A DNA stretch of 64,000 nt from an uncultured Clostridia bacterium. Its GTDB lineage: Bacteria; Bacillota; Clostridia; UBA1381; UMGS1253. Shown here in pieces: positions 16,710-26,445 of this stretch. The stretch is taken from contig CAKSHB010000005.1 in NCBI GenBank assembly GCA_934456295.1, positions 1-64,000 on the forward strand, read 5' to 3'. A model generated the notes under the pieces. That model saw only the letters and a program-made list of their open reading frames with translations, had not been told where the DNA came from and ran no database searches. How positions within the stretch are numbered: the first letter of the stretch is position 1; each line of letters opens with the position of its first letter. The position numbers and the translations under genes are program-made.

Positions 16710-17808
16710 AGAAAAGCATGCCCATGAACCGCTTATACAGGTTGTGAAGCGTGCAGACATGGTGTGGTACAAATCCTGGACAATCAGGCTTATTGCCGTT
16801 GTAATTGCGCTTTTGTTATGCGCTCTCGTTATAGTTCTGCTGACAGGCTATAACCCTATTCAGATTTATGTTTCCATGTTTGAGGGAACTTTTGGTTCAA
16901 CGCGTAAGCTCTGGAATACTCTGCAAAAGCTGGCAATGCTTCTGTGTATATCGCTCGCCGTAACCCCTGCTTTTAAAATGAAGTTCTGGAACATCGGCGC
17001 AGAGGGACAGTCGCTTGTCGGTGGGCTTGCCGCTGCGGCATTCATGATATATTTTGGCGACACAATGAGCCCATATATCCTGTTTCCGCTCATGTTCATA
17101 GCGTCACTTCTCGCGGGCATGATATGGGGCGTTATTCCGGCATATTTTAAGGCGAAGTTTAACACAAACGAAACACTGTTCACTCTTATGATGAACTATA
17201 TCGCCATGCAAATTGTTTCCTTCTGCATAGTTTTCTGGGAAAATCCGAAGGACTCAAACACAGTCGGCGTTATTAACCGTGCAACCGAAGGCGGCTGGCT
17301 TCCGACGTTGTTTGGGCAGAAATACCTTCTGAACATACTGATTGTTGCCGTAATTACGCTTATTATGTACATATATCTGCGCTACAGCAAGCACGGCTAC
17401 GAAATTTCCGTTGTCGGTGAAAGTGAGAACACGGCAAAATATATCGGTATAAATGTAAAAAAAGTTATAATAAGAACGATGGCGCTTTCGGGCGCACTGT
17501 GCGGTATAGCGGGTCTGTTGCTCGTTGCCGGCACAGACCACACCATAAACACCAACACCGTCGGCGGCATGGGCTTTACGGCAATAATGGTATCATGGCT
17601 GGCGAAATTTAACCCGATATTTATGACGCTGACATCATTTCTTATTGTCTTTCTGGAGCGCGGCGCAAGCGAAATTGCAACCGCATTCCAGCTGAATGAA
17701 AGCGTTTCCTCGATATTGACGGGTATTATACTGTTCTTCATTATCGGCAGTGAGTTTTTTGTTCAGTATAAAATTAATATTCGTGCAAAGCATAAGGAGG
17801 AGAAATAA
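16699..17808 (+). CDS. Nucleoside ABC transporter permease 1
   Basis: A 369-aa membrane protein of the BPD_transp_2 (branched-chain/nucleoside permease) family, NupP-like. An N-terminal segment near residues 30-50 is followed by about eight more hydrophobic helices, and the family-typical GAEGQSLVGG and HGYEISVVGES stretches are present. It starts inside the end of the ATPase gene and is followed by permease 2 after 2 bp, so the three are translationally coupled. It forms the channel with permease 2. Confidence 0.92.
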   Translation: MKNKEKHAHEPLIQVVKRADMVWYKSWTIRLIAVVIALLLCALVIVLLTGYNPIQIYVSMFEGTFGSTRKLWNTLQKLAMLLCISLAVTPAFKMKFWNIGAEGQSLVGGLAAAAFMIYFGDTMSPYILFPLMFIASLLAGMIWGVIPAYFKAKFNTNETLFTLMMNYIAMQIVSFCIVFWENPKDSNTVGVINRATEGGWLPTLFGQKYLLNILIVAVITLIMYIYLRYSKHGYEISVVGESENTAKYIGINVKKVIIRTMALSGALCGIAGLLLVAGTDHTINTNTVGGMGFTAIMVSWLAKFNPIFMTLTSFLIVFLERGASEIATAFQLNESVSSILTGIILFFIIGSEFFVQYKINIRAKHKEEK

Positions 17809-17810
17809 GA

Positions 17811-18785
17811 ATGTTTGCAACTATTATAAGCAAAGCAATCACACAGGGCATACCTCTTCTGTTTGGCTCAACGGGCGAAATAATAACCGAAAAATCGGGT
17901 AATCTTAACCTCGGTATTCCGGGCATAATGTATATGGGCGGCAGCGCCGGCGTAATCGGGGCATATCTGTACGAACGCTCGGTCGATGTGCCGCAGCCGT
18001 TCTGGTGCATAACAATTCCGCTTCTCGCCGCACTTATAGGTGCAGGTTTTGCCGCATTTATATACAGCTTTCTGACAATAACGCTGCGTGCAAACCAGAA
18101 TGTGACGGGTCTTGCGCTTACGACCTTCGGCGTCGGCTTCGGCGATTTCTTCGGCGGCTCGCTCACAAAGATTTTTGCGGACGGAGGAAATCTGTCGGTA
18201 AAGACTACCGCCGACTATTTTAAAACACCTCTGCCGTTTGCAAATGACCTCGGAGCGATAGGAACAATATTTTTCTCATACGGCTTTTTGGCATATCTCG
18301 CCGTTGTCATAGCGCTTGCTGCGTCATGGTTTTTAAACCGTACACGCACGGGACTGCATCTCCGCGCAGTAGGAGAAAATCCTGCCACAGCCGATGCTGC
18401 CGGAATTAACGTTACAAAGTATAAATACCTTGCAACATGTATCGGAGGCGCAATCGCAGGCCTCGGCGGATTATACTTTATTATGGATTATACGGGCGGC
18501 TCGTGGACAAACGGCGGTTTCGGCGACCGCGGCTGGCTCGCGATTGCACTTGTTATATTTGCACTGTGGAAACCGAATGTCAGCATTTTGGGTTCATTTG
18601 TATTCGGCGGACTTTACATTGCATATTCATATATATCGGGGCTCAGCAGAAGCTCGGTTGCTATATTTAACATGCTTCCGTATGTTGTGACGATTTTGGT
18701 GCTTATTCTGACAAGCGTCCGCAACAAAAAGGAAAATCAGCCTCCGGCATCGCTGGGACTTGCATATTTCCGTGAGGACCGATAG
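17811..18785 (+). CDS. Nucleoside ABC transporter permease 2
   Basis: A 324-aa permease of the same family, NupQ-like, beginning with the typical N-terminus containing IPLLFGSTGEIITEKSGNLN. About eight to nine transmembrane segments, with the TGLHLRAVGENP loop that contacts the ATPase. The ribosome site AAGGAGGAG lies within the end of the previous gene. It completes the importer. Confidence 0.92.
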   Translation: MFATIISKAITQGIPLLFGSTGEIITEKSGNLNLGIPGIMYMGGSAGVIGAYLYERSVDVPQPFWCITIPLLAALIGAGFAAFIYSFLTITLRANQNVTGLALTTFGVGFGDFFGGSLTKIFADGGNLSVKTTADYFKTPLPFANDLGAIGTIFFSYGFLAYLAVVIALAASWFLNRTRTGLHLRAVGENPATADAAGINVTKYKYLATCIGGAIAGLGGLYFIMDYTGGSWTNGGFGDRGWLAIALVIFALWKPNVSILGSFVFGGLYIAYSYISGLSRSSVAIFNMLPYVVTILVLILTSVRNKKENQPPASLGLAYFREDR

Positions 18786-18797
18786 TAAACTATGAGC

Positions 18798-18811
18798 GCG
18801 GCAAAAGCCGC
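18798..18811 (+). other. Short GC hairpin before purA
   Basis: GCGGC, AAAA, GCCGC with no T-tract. More likely an mRNA-processing or stability hairpin than a terminator. Confidence 0.4.
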
Positions 18812-18834
18812 ATATATGAAAGGTGGTAACCAAT

Positions 18835-20112
18835 ATGGTAAGAGCAGTAGTTGGTGCAAACTGGGGCGACGAAGGCAAGGGCAAGATTACAGACATGCTT
18901 GCAAAAGACGCCGATATTGTAATAAGATTTCAGGGCGGTGCAAACGCAGGACATACTATCGTAAACGACTACGGCAAATTTGCGCTTCATCTTCTTCCGT
19001 CAGGTTCGTTTAATTCAAACGTTATAAACATGATTGGCAATGGTGTTGCGCTTGATATAGACAGACTTTTCAGCGAGATAAACGATATTGTGAACCGCGG
19101 CGTGCCAAAGCCCAACATCGTAATATCAGAAAGAGCGCAGGTTCTTATGCCCTATCATGTGCTTCTTGACACATATGAAGAAGAAAGACTGTCGGACAGA
19201 AAGTTTGGCTCGACAAAGTCTGGTATTGCGCCTTTTTATTCAGACAAATTTGCAAAAATCGGTTTTCAGGTATGGGAGCTTTTGCAGAGCGATGATTTGC
19301 TCTATGAAAAGGCAAAAAACGTGCTTGAAATAAAAAATCTGATAATTGAACATGTGTACCACAAACCCCGCATCGACCTTGATGAGTTTTTTGAAACACT
19401 CAAACGCTACAGAGAAATTGTAAAGCCTTATGTTATAAATTCGGTTGAGTTTATTCATAACGCTATAAAAGAAGGCAAAAACATTCTGCTTGAAGGTCAG
19501 CTCGGTTCGCTCAAAGACCCTGACTTCGGCATATACCCGTTTACGACCTCATCTCATACACTCGCAGGCTACGGCGCTTGCGGCGCAGGCATACCGCCAT
19601 ATGAAATCAAAGATATTATAACCGTTGTAAAGGCATATTCCTCCGCTGTCGGAGCAGGTGCGTTCGTTTCCGAAATTTTCGGCGATGAGGCTGACGAGCT
19701 TCGCAGAAGAGGCGGTGACGGCGGCGAATACGGCGCAACTACTGGCAGACCGAGAAGAATGGGCTGGTTTGACTGTGTAGCGTCAAGATACGGCTGCATG
19801 GTCCAGGGAACGACACAGGTTGCGTTTACGGTGCTTGACGTTTTGGGATATCTGGACGAAATTCCCGTATGCGTTGCGTATGAATATGACGGCAAAACAA
19901 CAAAGGAATTTCCGACAACTGACAAGCTTAATATTGCAAAACCTGTACTTAAAACAATGAAGGGCTGGAAATGTGACATAAGGGGAATAAAAAAATATGA
20001 AGACCTTCCCGAAAATTGCAGAAAGTACATTGAGTTTGTTGAGAGCGAAATCGGATATCCGATTAAGATTGTTTCAATCGGTCCCGGCAGAGATGATATA
20101 ATTTACAGATAA
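18835..20112 (+). CDS. purA: Adenylosuccinate synthetase
   Basis: A 425-aa enzyme that joins aspartate to IMP using GTP, the first step from IMP to AMP. The N-terminal GANWGDEGKGK phosphate-binding motif carries the catalytic Asp, and GTP-site motifs follow. ATG 18835 is 9 nt after AGGTGG; a GTG 12 nt upstream lies in that ribosome site. It is 49 bp after the permease with no terminator, so it probably belongs to the purine operon, balancing salvage of guanine-type nucleosides with AMP supply. Confidence 0.95.
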   Translation: MVRAVVGANWGDEGKGKITDMLAKDADIVIRFQGGANAGHTIVNDYGKFALHLLPSGSFNSNVINMIGNGVALDIDRLFSEINDIVNRGVPKPNIVISERAQVLMPYHVLLDTYEEERLSDRKFGSTKSGIAPFYSDKFAKIGFQVWELLQSDDLLYEKAKNVLEIKNLIIEHVYHKPRIDLDEFFETLKRYREIVKPYVINSVEFIHNAIKEGKNILLEGQLGSLKDPDFGIYPFTTSSHTLAGYGACGAGIPPYEIKDIITVVKAYSSAVGAGAFVSEIFGDEADELRRRGGDGGEYGATTGRPRRMGWFDCVASRYGCMVQGTTQVAFTVLDVLGYLDEIPVCVAYEYDGKTTKEFPTTDKLNIAKPVLKTMKGWKCDIRGIKKYEDLPENCRKYIEFVESEIGYPIKIVSIGPGRDDIIYR

Positions 20113-20125
20113 TATATTGCAATAC

Positions 20126-20157
20126 AAAAGCCGCAGTCTGCTGAACTGCGGCTTTTT
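20126..20157. terminator. Bidirectional terminator purA/thiN
   Basis: A 12-bp perfect stem (AAAAGCCGCAGT and ACTGCGGCTTTT) with T and A runs, between two convergent genes. Confidence 0.9.
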
Positions 20158-20168
20158 ATGTAGCTATA

Positions 20169-20801
20169 CTATTCATTTTTAAGATATTTAAGCGGTGTAT
20201 ATATAACAAGCGCACTTCCGCTGCCTATATTTACGCCGGCTTTCTCCTTTGTAAAGAAATTGCTTATCCCCATACTCGCATTTGTAAGCGGCGCATGCTC
20301 AAGCGGATAGCCGAGATTTTCGGTCGTTATGTCCTTCGCCTCAGGAAACGGGATTATCGAAAGCAAATCGCCGCTGCTGCCGCAGATTTCAATTTTTCCG
20401 CTCACGAAAAGCGTCGTCGATGTGCCGTCAAAAATACTGCCGCAGACTCCCGATTTCTCAATCGTTCTGAGCAGATATATGTTCGCCAGCGTGTGGTCAA
20501 GCCTTCCGCCGGTTGATGCAAGAAACAGTATCTCGCCGGCGCCATGTTTACATGCATATTTTACGGCAATTTCGCTGTCTGTGTAATCCTTCTCCGGCGG
20601 ATATTCAATAATGTTTTTGCAATGTATCTTTTCACGCGAATATGAGTCAAAATCTCCCAGTACAACATCGGGTTTTATGCCCATACATTCGGCATACAAA
20701 TACCCTCGGTCGGCACATATTATCATGTCACCGTCTTTTATTTCCGCCCTTGCGCGCTCAATGCTGCCTATTTCGCCTCCGCATATTATAACCGCTCTCA
20801 C
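20169..20801 (-). CDS. thiN: Thiamine pyrophosphokinase
   Basis: A 210-aa thiamine diphosphokinase (YloS/ThiN type) making thiamine diphosphate from thiamine and ATP. Motifs seen are CADRG, DVVLGDFDS, EYPPEKDYTDSEIA and STGGRLDHTLAN, all typical. It is the last gene of the long housekeeping block, overlapping rpe by 4 bp, the same order as in Bacillus subtilis. Confidence 0.93.
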   Translation of the reverse strand: MRAVIICGGEIGSIERARAEIKDGDMIICADRGYLYAECMGIKPDVVLGDFDSYSREKIHCKNIIEYPPEKDYTDSEIAVKYACKHGAGEILFLASTGGRLDHTLANIYLLRTIEKSGVCGSIFDGTSTTLFVSGKIEICGSSGDLLSIIPFPEAKDITTENLGYPLEHAPLTNASMGISNFFTKEKAGVNIGSGSALVIYTPLKYLKNE

Positions 20802-21460
20802 AATCTCGCCTCCGCGCTGTTGGCAAGTTTTACAAATTTTTTGGTCTGTGCCTCTATGTTATCCGCCCCAAAAATTGCGCTTCCTGCCACAACGGTATTT
20901 GCACCCATTTCTATCACATGTTCAAGATTTGACAGCTTGACTCCGCCGTCAACCGATATATCAAGCGCAGGGTGGGCAAGCTTTTTTACCTGTCTGAGCT
21001 TTTCATCGGCACAGTCCAGATAGCCCTGACCGCCGAACCCCGGCTCCACCGACATCACAAGCGCCATATCAAGCACGGGAATTATGTCGGCAATTTCGCT
21101 CACCTTTGTTGACGGCTTTATGGAAACACCCGCTTTTTTGCCGAAGTCCTTTATCATCTCAACACAGCCCGGCAAATCGTCCGTTGCCTCGGCATGCACG
21201 GTAATAATATCCGCTCCGGCACATGCAAACTGCTCTATGTAGCGTTCGGGTCTGTCTATCATGAGATGCACATCAAACACAAGATTGCTCTTCTTTCGTA
21301 TGCTCTCGATTACAACAGGTCCGATTGATATATTCGGCACAAATATGCCGTCCATTACATCAATGTGCAGATATTGTGCTCCTCCCTTTTTTACGGCGCT
21401 GATTTCTTTTTCCAGGCATGAAAAATCTGCCGACAAAATCGACGGTGCAATTTTTATCAT
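20798..21460 (-). CDS. rpe: Ribulose-phosphate 3-epimerase
   Basis: A 220-aa TIM barrel interconverting ribulose 5-phosphate and xylulose 5-phosphate. The start MIKIAPSILSADF, the metal-binding HIDVMDG and HLMI regions, the loop VEPGFGGQ and the phosphate-binding site near VAGSAIF are all present. It lies between rsgA and thiN as in other Firmicutes. Confidence 0.96.
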   Translation of the reverse strand: MIKIAPSILSADFSCLEKEISAVKKGGAQYLHIDVMDGIFVPNISIGPVVIESIRKKSNLVFDVHLMIDRPERYIEQFACAGADIITVHAEATDDLPGCVEMIKDFGKKAGVSIKPSTKVSEIADIIPVLDMALVMSVEPGFGGQGYLDCADEKLRQVKKLAHPALDISVDGGVKLSNLEHVIEMGANTVVAGSAIFGADNIEAQTKKFVKLANSAEARL

Positions 21461-21515
21461 TTTTATAACCCTTTCTCTGTATGTTAATTATATGGATGTC
21501 TGTGAACCTGCGGTA

Positions 21516-22379
21516 TCACAGCTCCCATTCCTTCACCTTTTTAAGCTCATTATACATGCTCACATAGCTTTCATGCCGCTCGTGCGATATCTCTCCGCGC
21601 TCAACCGCCTCGATAACTCCGCACCCCGGCTCGCTCACATGCGCACACCCTCTGAACCTGCATTTATCGGTATACGGCTCAAATTCGATAAAATATCCTG
21701 CCAACTCATCGGCGCGGATTTTCGGCATTTCAAAGCTTGAAAATCCGGGTGTATCAAGCACATATGTGTCCTTTTCAAGCTCAAGCAGCTCCACATGGCG
21801 CGTTGTATGCCGTCCGCGCCTGATTTTTTCGCTGACGCTTCCCGTTTCAAGCTCATATGATACTCCGAGAGCATTCAGAAGGCTCGATTTCCCGACTCCC
21901 GAATTTCCTGCAAACGCTGTTATTTTGCCGCGCAGAAGGGCGCGCAGTTCTTCTATGCCCTCTCCGCTTTCAACGCTTGTTATGACAACACGGTATCCGG
22001 CGTTCCTGTATATGTCGATAAGCTTCTGCGAATGATGCAAATCCGCCTTATTAAAGCACAAAACCGTATCAAGTCCGCTGTATCTGCCTATTATCAAAAA
22101 GCTGTCAATCAGCGCCATGTGCGGATCGGGTGAGCGCAGCGCAGTCACCACGGCAAGCTGGTTTATGTTTGCCGCCGCAGGGCGCACAAGCATTGAGCTT
22201 CTCTCGCATATGTTCTCAATGCTGCCCTTTCCGTCCTTTATTTCAAGCTCCACACGATCGCCCACCATCGGCACAATTTTATCCTTGCGGAACTTTCCTC
22301 TCGCTTTGCACTCATATACTTCATTGCCCGATTTTACATAGTAAAATCCGCCTATGCCTTTAATGATTACTCCGTACAG
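21516..22379 (-). CDS. rsgA: Ribosome small-subunit GTPase RsgA
   Basis: A 287-aa circularly permuted GTPase that matures the 30S subunit. Order: OB domain (1-70), G4 motif FNKADL, G1 GNSGVGKSSLLN, G3 DTPGF, and a C-terminal zinc motif with Cys, Cys, His and Cys (CRFRGCAHVSEPGC). The first ATG (22274) would cut off half of the OB domain. The frame continues upstream as GVIIKGIGGFYYVK to a TGA, and the only start well placed after GAGGGGG is a CTG at 22379. That gives the normal family length. Confidence 0.9.
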   Translation of the reverse strand: MYGVIIKGIGGFYYVKSGNEVYECKARGKFRKDKIVPMVGDRVELEIKDGKGSIENICERSSMLVRPAAANINQLAVVTALRSPDPHMALIDSFLIIGRYSGLDTVLCFNKADLHHSQKLIDIYRNAGYRVVITSVESGEGIEELRALLRGKITAFAGNSGVGKSSLLNALGVSYELETGSVSEKIRRGRHTTRHVELLELEKDTYVLDTPGFSSFEMPKIRADELAGYFIEFEPYTDKCRFRGCAHVSEPGCGVIEAVERGEISHERHESYVSMYNELKKVKEWEL

Positions 22380-22477
22380 AAGAAATCCCCCTCAACTTTA
22401 TATCTTTTAATTTTAAGCTGATTTCAAAACATCTATAAATTAAAAATTATTGTAAAAAATCGGCTTTAATATGTTGC

Positions 22478-24430
22478 CTAAAACGTTATCGTCTGTGTCC
22501 CGACAAGCACGCCGTCATGATAAATCTCAAGCGACGCACTGTTTCTGCCTGTCACGCGTATGTCGTAGGTTACCTCGCTTTTATGATGCAGACGGTTGTG
22601 TATTTCTTTTCCGTTTGCCACAACCCTTATCTGCGTTGACTCCTTATCCTGCGGCACAGGCAGCGTAATCGTCTTAACCTGTGTCTGCGGCGTCGGTTCA
22701 ACGGTCGGCGTTGGTGTGGCAGTAATACCCTTGCTCACCGTGAGCGACACTGCGCTCTTTTTCTCTGCCTTTCTTCCCGACGATGGGCTCTGCCTTATCA
22801 CAGTACCGACCGATTGCTCAGACTCCTCCTCGGCAACATTTCCGACAACAAGCCCTGCATTTTCAATATCGTTTTTCGCCTGGGCAAGCGATTTGCCGAT
22901 TACATTAGGCACATCGGTTTCCTCTTTTTCCTTTTTAACCGAAACATACAGCCTTATTGTTTCGTTTGCTTTTGCCGCTGTTCCTGCCGACGGCGACTGG
23001 CGTATTACTGTATTTTCCGAGGTATTTTCACTTTCCTCCTCAGTAATCACTGCCTTAAATCCCGCCTTTTCAAGAATTGTTACAGCATTGTCCTTATCAT
23101 AGCTTACAACGTTTGGCACAGTCAGCTCTCCGTCAAGTCCCGAACTGATTTTCACACGGATTTTTGCACCCTTTTTTACGCTCCGTCCGGCTGCCGGTTC
23201 CTGTGATATTACAACGTCTTTTTCATACTGTGCCGACGCTATCTGCTCTTCAATCTCTATCCCCAGCTTTGCATCGCTTAAAAGCTGTGTTGCCTCCTCA
23301 AGGCTCTTTCCTTCAACATTCGGCACAAAGGTTTCGTCCCACTGTGACGTTCCGAAGCCGCCGAACATCGATATAAGCATAAATGCAATCGCAATCAGCA
23401 ATATTCCCGCCGCAACAGCTGCCATCCACACCATACGCTTTTCACTTTTTGTGAACGGTGTCTTGGTCTTTTTTGAATTTGTCTTTCTTAAATCCGTTTT
23501 TTTCTTTTGCAAATCATGTGCACCTCTGCGGTGATGTATCTCTCCCTCCGGCATTATCACGCGTGTCGAATCACTATCGGGCGCAGCCGATGCCGCTCTG
23601 TTTGACAGCGCATTGTTCAAATCCGCCACCATTTCTCCTGCACTCTGATAACGTCCGTTCTGCTCCTTACAAATCGCCTTCATCACAATTTTTTCAATAC
23701 TTTCGGGTATATCCGGATTTATAAGACGCGGATCCATCGCCTTCTGCGACATATGCATCATTGCAATTGACACGGCGCTGTCCGCGTCAAACGGAACCTT
23801 CCCCGTCAGCATTTCATACAGCGTTATGCCGGCTGAATATATATCCGACTTTTCATCGGTATATCCGCCGCGTGCCTGCTCGGGCGAAAGATAATGCGCA
23901 GAGCCGATTACCGTATCGTCCGCCACCATTGTCGAGCCTGTGGCAGCGCGTGCTATACCGAAATCGGTTACCTTTGCAATTCCGTTTTTTGTAATAATTA
24001 TATTGTGCGGCTTTATGTCGCGGTGTATTATGCCCTGTTTGTGCGCACATTCCAGCGCCGAACATATCTGCGCCGCATATCCTGCCGCCTCACGCCATCC
24101 GAGTGCACCCTTCTGTGATATATACTCCTTCAGCGTTATACCTTCGGCAAGCTCCATGACGATATAGTGTCTGCCGCTGTCAAATCCCACGTCATATACA
24201 GACACGATGTTCGGATGCGATAAACTCGCCGCCGCCTGTGCCTCAACCTCAAAACGGCGCAGAAATTCGCTGTCATCGGAAAATTCTCTTTTCAAAACCT
24301 TTACGGCTACAAGCCTGTTCAAAAGACGGCACTTTGCCTTATATACATCTGCCATACCGCCGGTTCCGATTTTTGCTATTATCTCATATCTTCCGCCCAA
24401 AAGCGTTCCGATTTGTATATTTCCGTTCAT
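22478..24430 (-). CDS. prkC: PASTA-domain Ser/Thr protein kinase
   Basis: A 650-aa membrane kinase sensing muropeptides or lipid II. Kinase domain about 14-275: Gly loop IGTGGMADVY, Lys in VAVKVLK, HRDIKPHN, DFG. A juxtamembrane basic stretch and one transmembrane helix (about 333-356) follow, then three extracellular PASTA repeats (each opening with VPNV or similar), a TPTPTVEPTP linker and an 80-residue C-terminal beta-rich tail. It pairs with the phosphatase gene upstream, as in Bacillus. Confidence 0.95.
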   Translation of the reverse strand: MNGNIQIGTLLGGRYEIIAKIGTGGMADVYKAKCRLLNRLVAVKVLKREFSDDSEFLRRFEVEAQAAASLSHPNIVSVYDVGFDSGRHYIVMELAEGITLKEYISQKGALGWREAAGYAAQICSALECAHKQGIIHRDIKPHNIIITKNGIAKVTDFGIARAATGSTMVADDTVIGSAHYLSPEQARGGYTDEKSDIYSAGITLYEMLTGKVPFDADSAVSIAMMHMSQKAMDPRLINPDIPESIEKIVMKAICKEQNGRYQSAGEMVADLNNALSNRAASAAPDSDSTRVIMPEGEIHHRRGAHDLQKKKTDLRKTNSKKTKTPFTKSEKRMVWMAAVAAGILLIAIAFMLISMFGGFGTSQWDETFVPNVEGKSLEEATQLLSDAKLGIEIEEQIASAQYEKDVVISQEPAAGRSVKKGAKIRVKISSGLDGELTVPNVVSYDKDNAVTILEKAGFKAVITEEESENTSENTVIRQSPSAGTAAKANETIRLYVSVKKEKEETDVPNVIGKSLAQAKNDIENAGLVVGNVAEEESEQSVGTVIRQSPSSGRKAEKKSAVSLTVSKGITATPTPTVEPTPQTQVKTITLPVPQDKESTQIRVVANGKEIHNRLHHKSEVTYDIRVTGRNSASLEIYHDGVLVGTQTITF

Positions 24431-24473
24431 TTTTTAACCATTCCTTTCATCAGTCAAATCAAATGAAGCTATG

Positions 24474-25214
24474 TCACAAATTATGTCCGTCATCTGAGGC
24501 AAGAACCACCGTTATATTGTCCTCGCCGCCTGCGTCATTTGCCGTCTGTATCAATCTTTCCGCCTTTTCTGTGAGCGGTATGTCTTTTGAGAGTATCTCC
24601 TCCATACACTCACGTGAAACTTTGTTGCTCAAGCCGTCCGAACATACAAGAATTGTTTCTCCGTTATAGGCGCATGTGTTTATATCGGGGAAAATATCCG
24701 CCGAAGAGCCGACTGCCTGCATTATAATGTTTTTCTGCGGATGATTTTGAGCCTCCTGCTCGCTTATCTCTCCCGTATCAACAAGATGCTGCACATATGA
24801 CTGGTCTTTCGTAAGCGCCTCCGCGCCTTTTTGGGATACAAGGTACGCTCTGCTGTCGCCGACGTTTAACACTGTAACTCTTTTGTCCGTAACTGCCGCA
24901 ATAACGAGCGTTGTACCCATACCGCTGAGCTTTTCGTCCTTCAGCGATTTTTGCCATATTTCCGAATTTGCCAGCTTGCAGCATGAGTTAAGCAGCGATG
25001 TCAGCACACTCTCGCTCATTGCGCGCTCATATTCGCTCTCAATCATACCGCGCACACACTCCGCGGCAAGTCTGCTTGCCGTTTGTCCTCCGTTATGTCC
25101 GCCCATTCCGTCTGCGACAATCAGAAAAGCCGCGTCCTTATATATGAACGCATCGCAGCTGTCCTGATTTTCGCCGCGCATTTTTCCCGTATCGCTTCTG
25201 CAAACCAAATTCAC
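24474..25214 (-). CDS. prpC: PP2C-type Ser/Thr phosphatase
   Basis: A 246-aa metal-dependent phosphatase that reverses PrkC phosphorylation. Metal-site motifs: RGENQDSCDAF, VADGMGGHNGGQ, NVGDSRAYL, CSDGLSNKV and GGEDNITVVLA. Length and position between rlmN and prkC are canonical. Confidence 0.95.
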   Translation of the reverse strand: MNLVCRSDTGKMRGENQDSCDAFIYKDAAFLIVADGMGGHNGGQTASRLAAECVRGMIESEYERAMSESVLTSLLNSCCKLANSEIWQKSLKDEKLSGMGTTLVIAAVTDKRVTVLNVGDSRAYLVSQKGAEALTKDQSYVQHLVDTGEISEQEAQNHPQKNIIMQAVGSSADIFPDINTCAYNGETILVCSDGLSNKVSRECMEEILSKDIPLTEKAERLIQTANDAGGEDNITVVLASDDGHNL

Positions 25215-25295
25215 ACATATCCCCTCCTGTCTGTCACATATGTCTTTATATGATTTTTTACCGTTTGTATTTAATTTTTTTATATTTTTGCCTCA

Positions 25296-26324
25296 TTACA
25301 GCCTTTTCTGCCTGAGCTGTCCGCATGAAGCGGATATATCCGACCCAAGCTCGCGCCGCACCGTGGCAGTTATTCCATTTTTCTCAAGCGCCCCGATAAA
25401 CTTTTTTATCGACTGCGCATTGCTCTTTTTATATGAACGTTCTTTAACGTTATTTACCGGTATCAGATTTACATGACACATAATTCCGCCTATGCGCTCC
25501 GCAAGCTCGCGCGCATTTTCTTCGCTGTCGTTTACCCCGTCAATCATTGCATATTCAAACGAAATGCGTCTTGTTGTAACCGACTGATATTTTTTACATG
25601 CGTCTATCAATTCATCTATTTTCCAGCGCTTATTTACCGGCATCATGCTGTTTCGTATTTCGTCATTCGGCGCATGCAGCGATATGGAAAGTGTAATCGG
25701 AATGTTCATCTGTGAAAGCTTTTCAATCCCGTCAACAACGCCGCACGTCGAAAGCGATATATGCCTGTAGCCGATGTTCAGTCCGCGCTCATCATTTACG
25801 TTTATCAGAAAGCGCCTCACGTTTTCAAAATTATCCAGAGGTTCGCCTATCCCCATCATAACTATGTTGGAGATCCGCTCCCCCGTATCCTTCTGCGCCA
25901 AAAGCACCTGCATAAGAATTTCTCCCGAGAGCAAATCGCGCTTTTTTCCGCCGATTGTCGATGCACAAAAGTTGCACCCCATGCGGCAACCTGCCTGTGA
26001 CGATATGCACACGGTTACTCCGTGATGATAATGCATAACAACCGTTTCGACGCATTCCCCGTCGTCAAATTCTATAAGGTATTTTACCGTTTCGTCTATT
26101 TTTGATTTATATTTTTCCGCTATCCTTGCGCCCCTTATCACTGATACACCGGCAAGCTTTTCACGAAGCGTCTTTGATACATTCGTCATATCGTCAAAAC
26201 TCATTGCCCCTTTTTTACAAAGCCATTCAAAAATCTGGCGCGCACGAAAACGTTTCTCGCCCATATCCGTAATAAATGTTTCGAGTTCATCATATGTAAA
26301 ACTTCTCAAATCAGGCAGTGCCAT
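25296..26324 (-). CDS. rlmN: 23S rRNA/tRNA adenine C2-methyltransferase RlmN
   Basis: A 342-aa radical SAM enzyme methylating C2 of A2503 in 23S rRNA. The cluster motif CRMGCNFC is CxxxCxxC. The conserved C-terminal SCGQLR contains the second methyl-relay Cys. Its start follows a GGAG site inside a repeated leader element shared with the gene at 3607. Confidence 0.95.
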   Translation of the reverse strand: MALPDLRSFTYDELETFITDMGEKRFRARQIFEWLCKKGAMSFDDMTNVSKTLREKLAGVSVIRGARIAEKYKSKIDETVKYLIEFDDGECVETVVMHYHHGVTVCISSQAGCRMGCNFCASTIGGKKRDLLSGEILMQVLLAQKDTGERISNIVMMGIGEPLDNFENVRRFLINVNDERGLNIGYRHISLSTCGVVDGIEKLSQMNIPITLSISLHAPNDEIRNSMMPVNKRWKIDELIDACKKYQSVTTRRISFEYAMIDGVNDSEENARELAERIGGIMCHVNLIPVNNVKERSYKKSNAQSIKKFIGALEKNGITATVRRELGSDISASCGQLRQKRL

Positions 26325-26377
26325 CTAAAATCTCCATTCCGCCGAGAGCTGACGCAAAAGAACGCTTTATGTTAATT
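26325..26377 (-). repeat. Ribosome-site repeat, copy 2
   Basis: It aligns with 3608-3660: GCG, T-rich loop, TGCGTCAGCTCTCGGCGGA, ATGGAGATTTT, then the start codon. It occupies half of an unusually long gap between rsmB and rlmN. Confidence 0.55.
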
Positions 26378-26445
26378 TTTCTTCCGCCGCCATGTATCGG
26401 CATAAACAGTTATTCCTTGTTTTTTAATTTTTTCTATATCATCTT

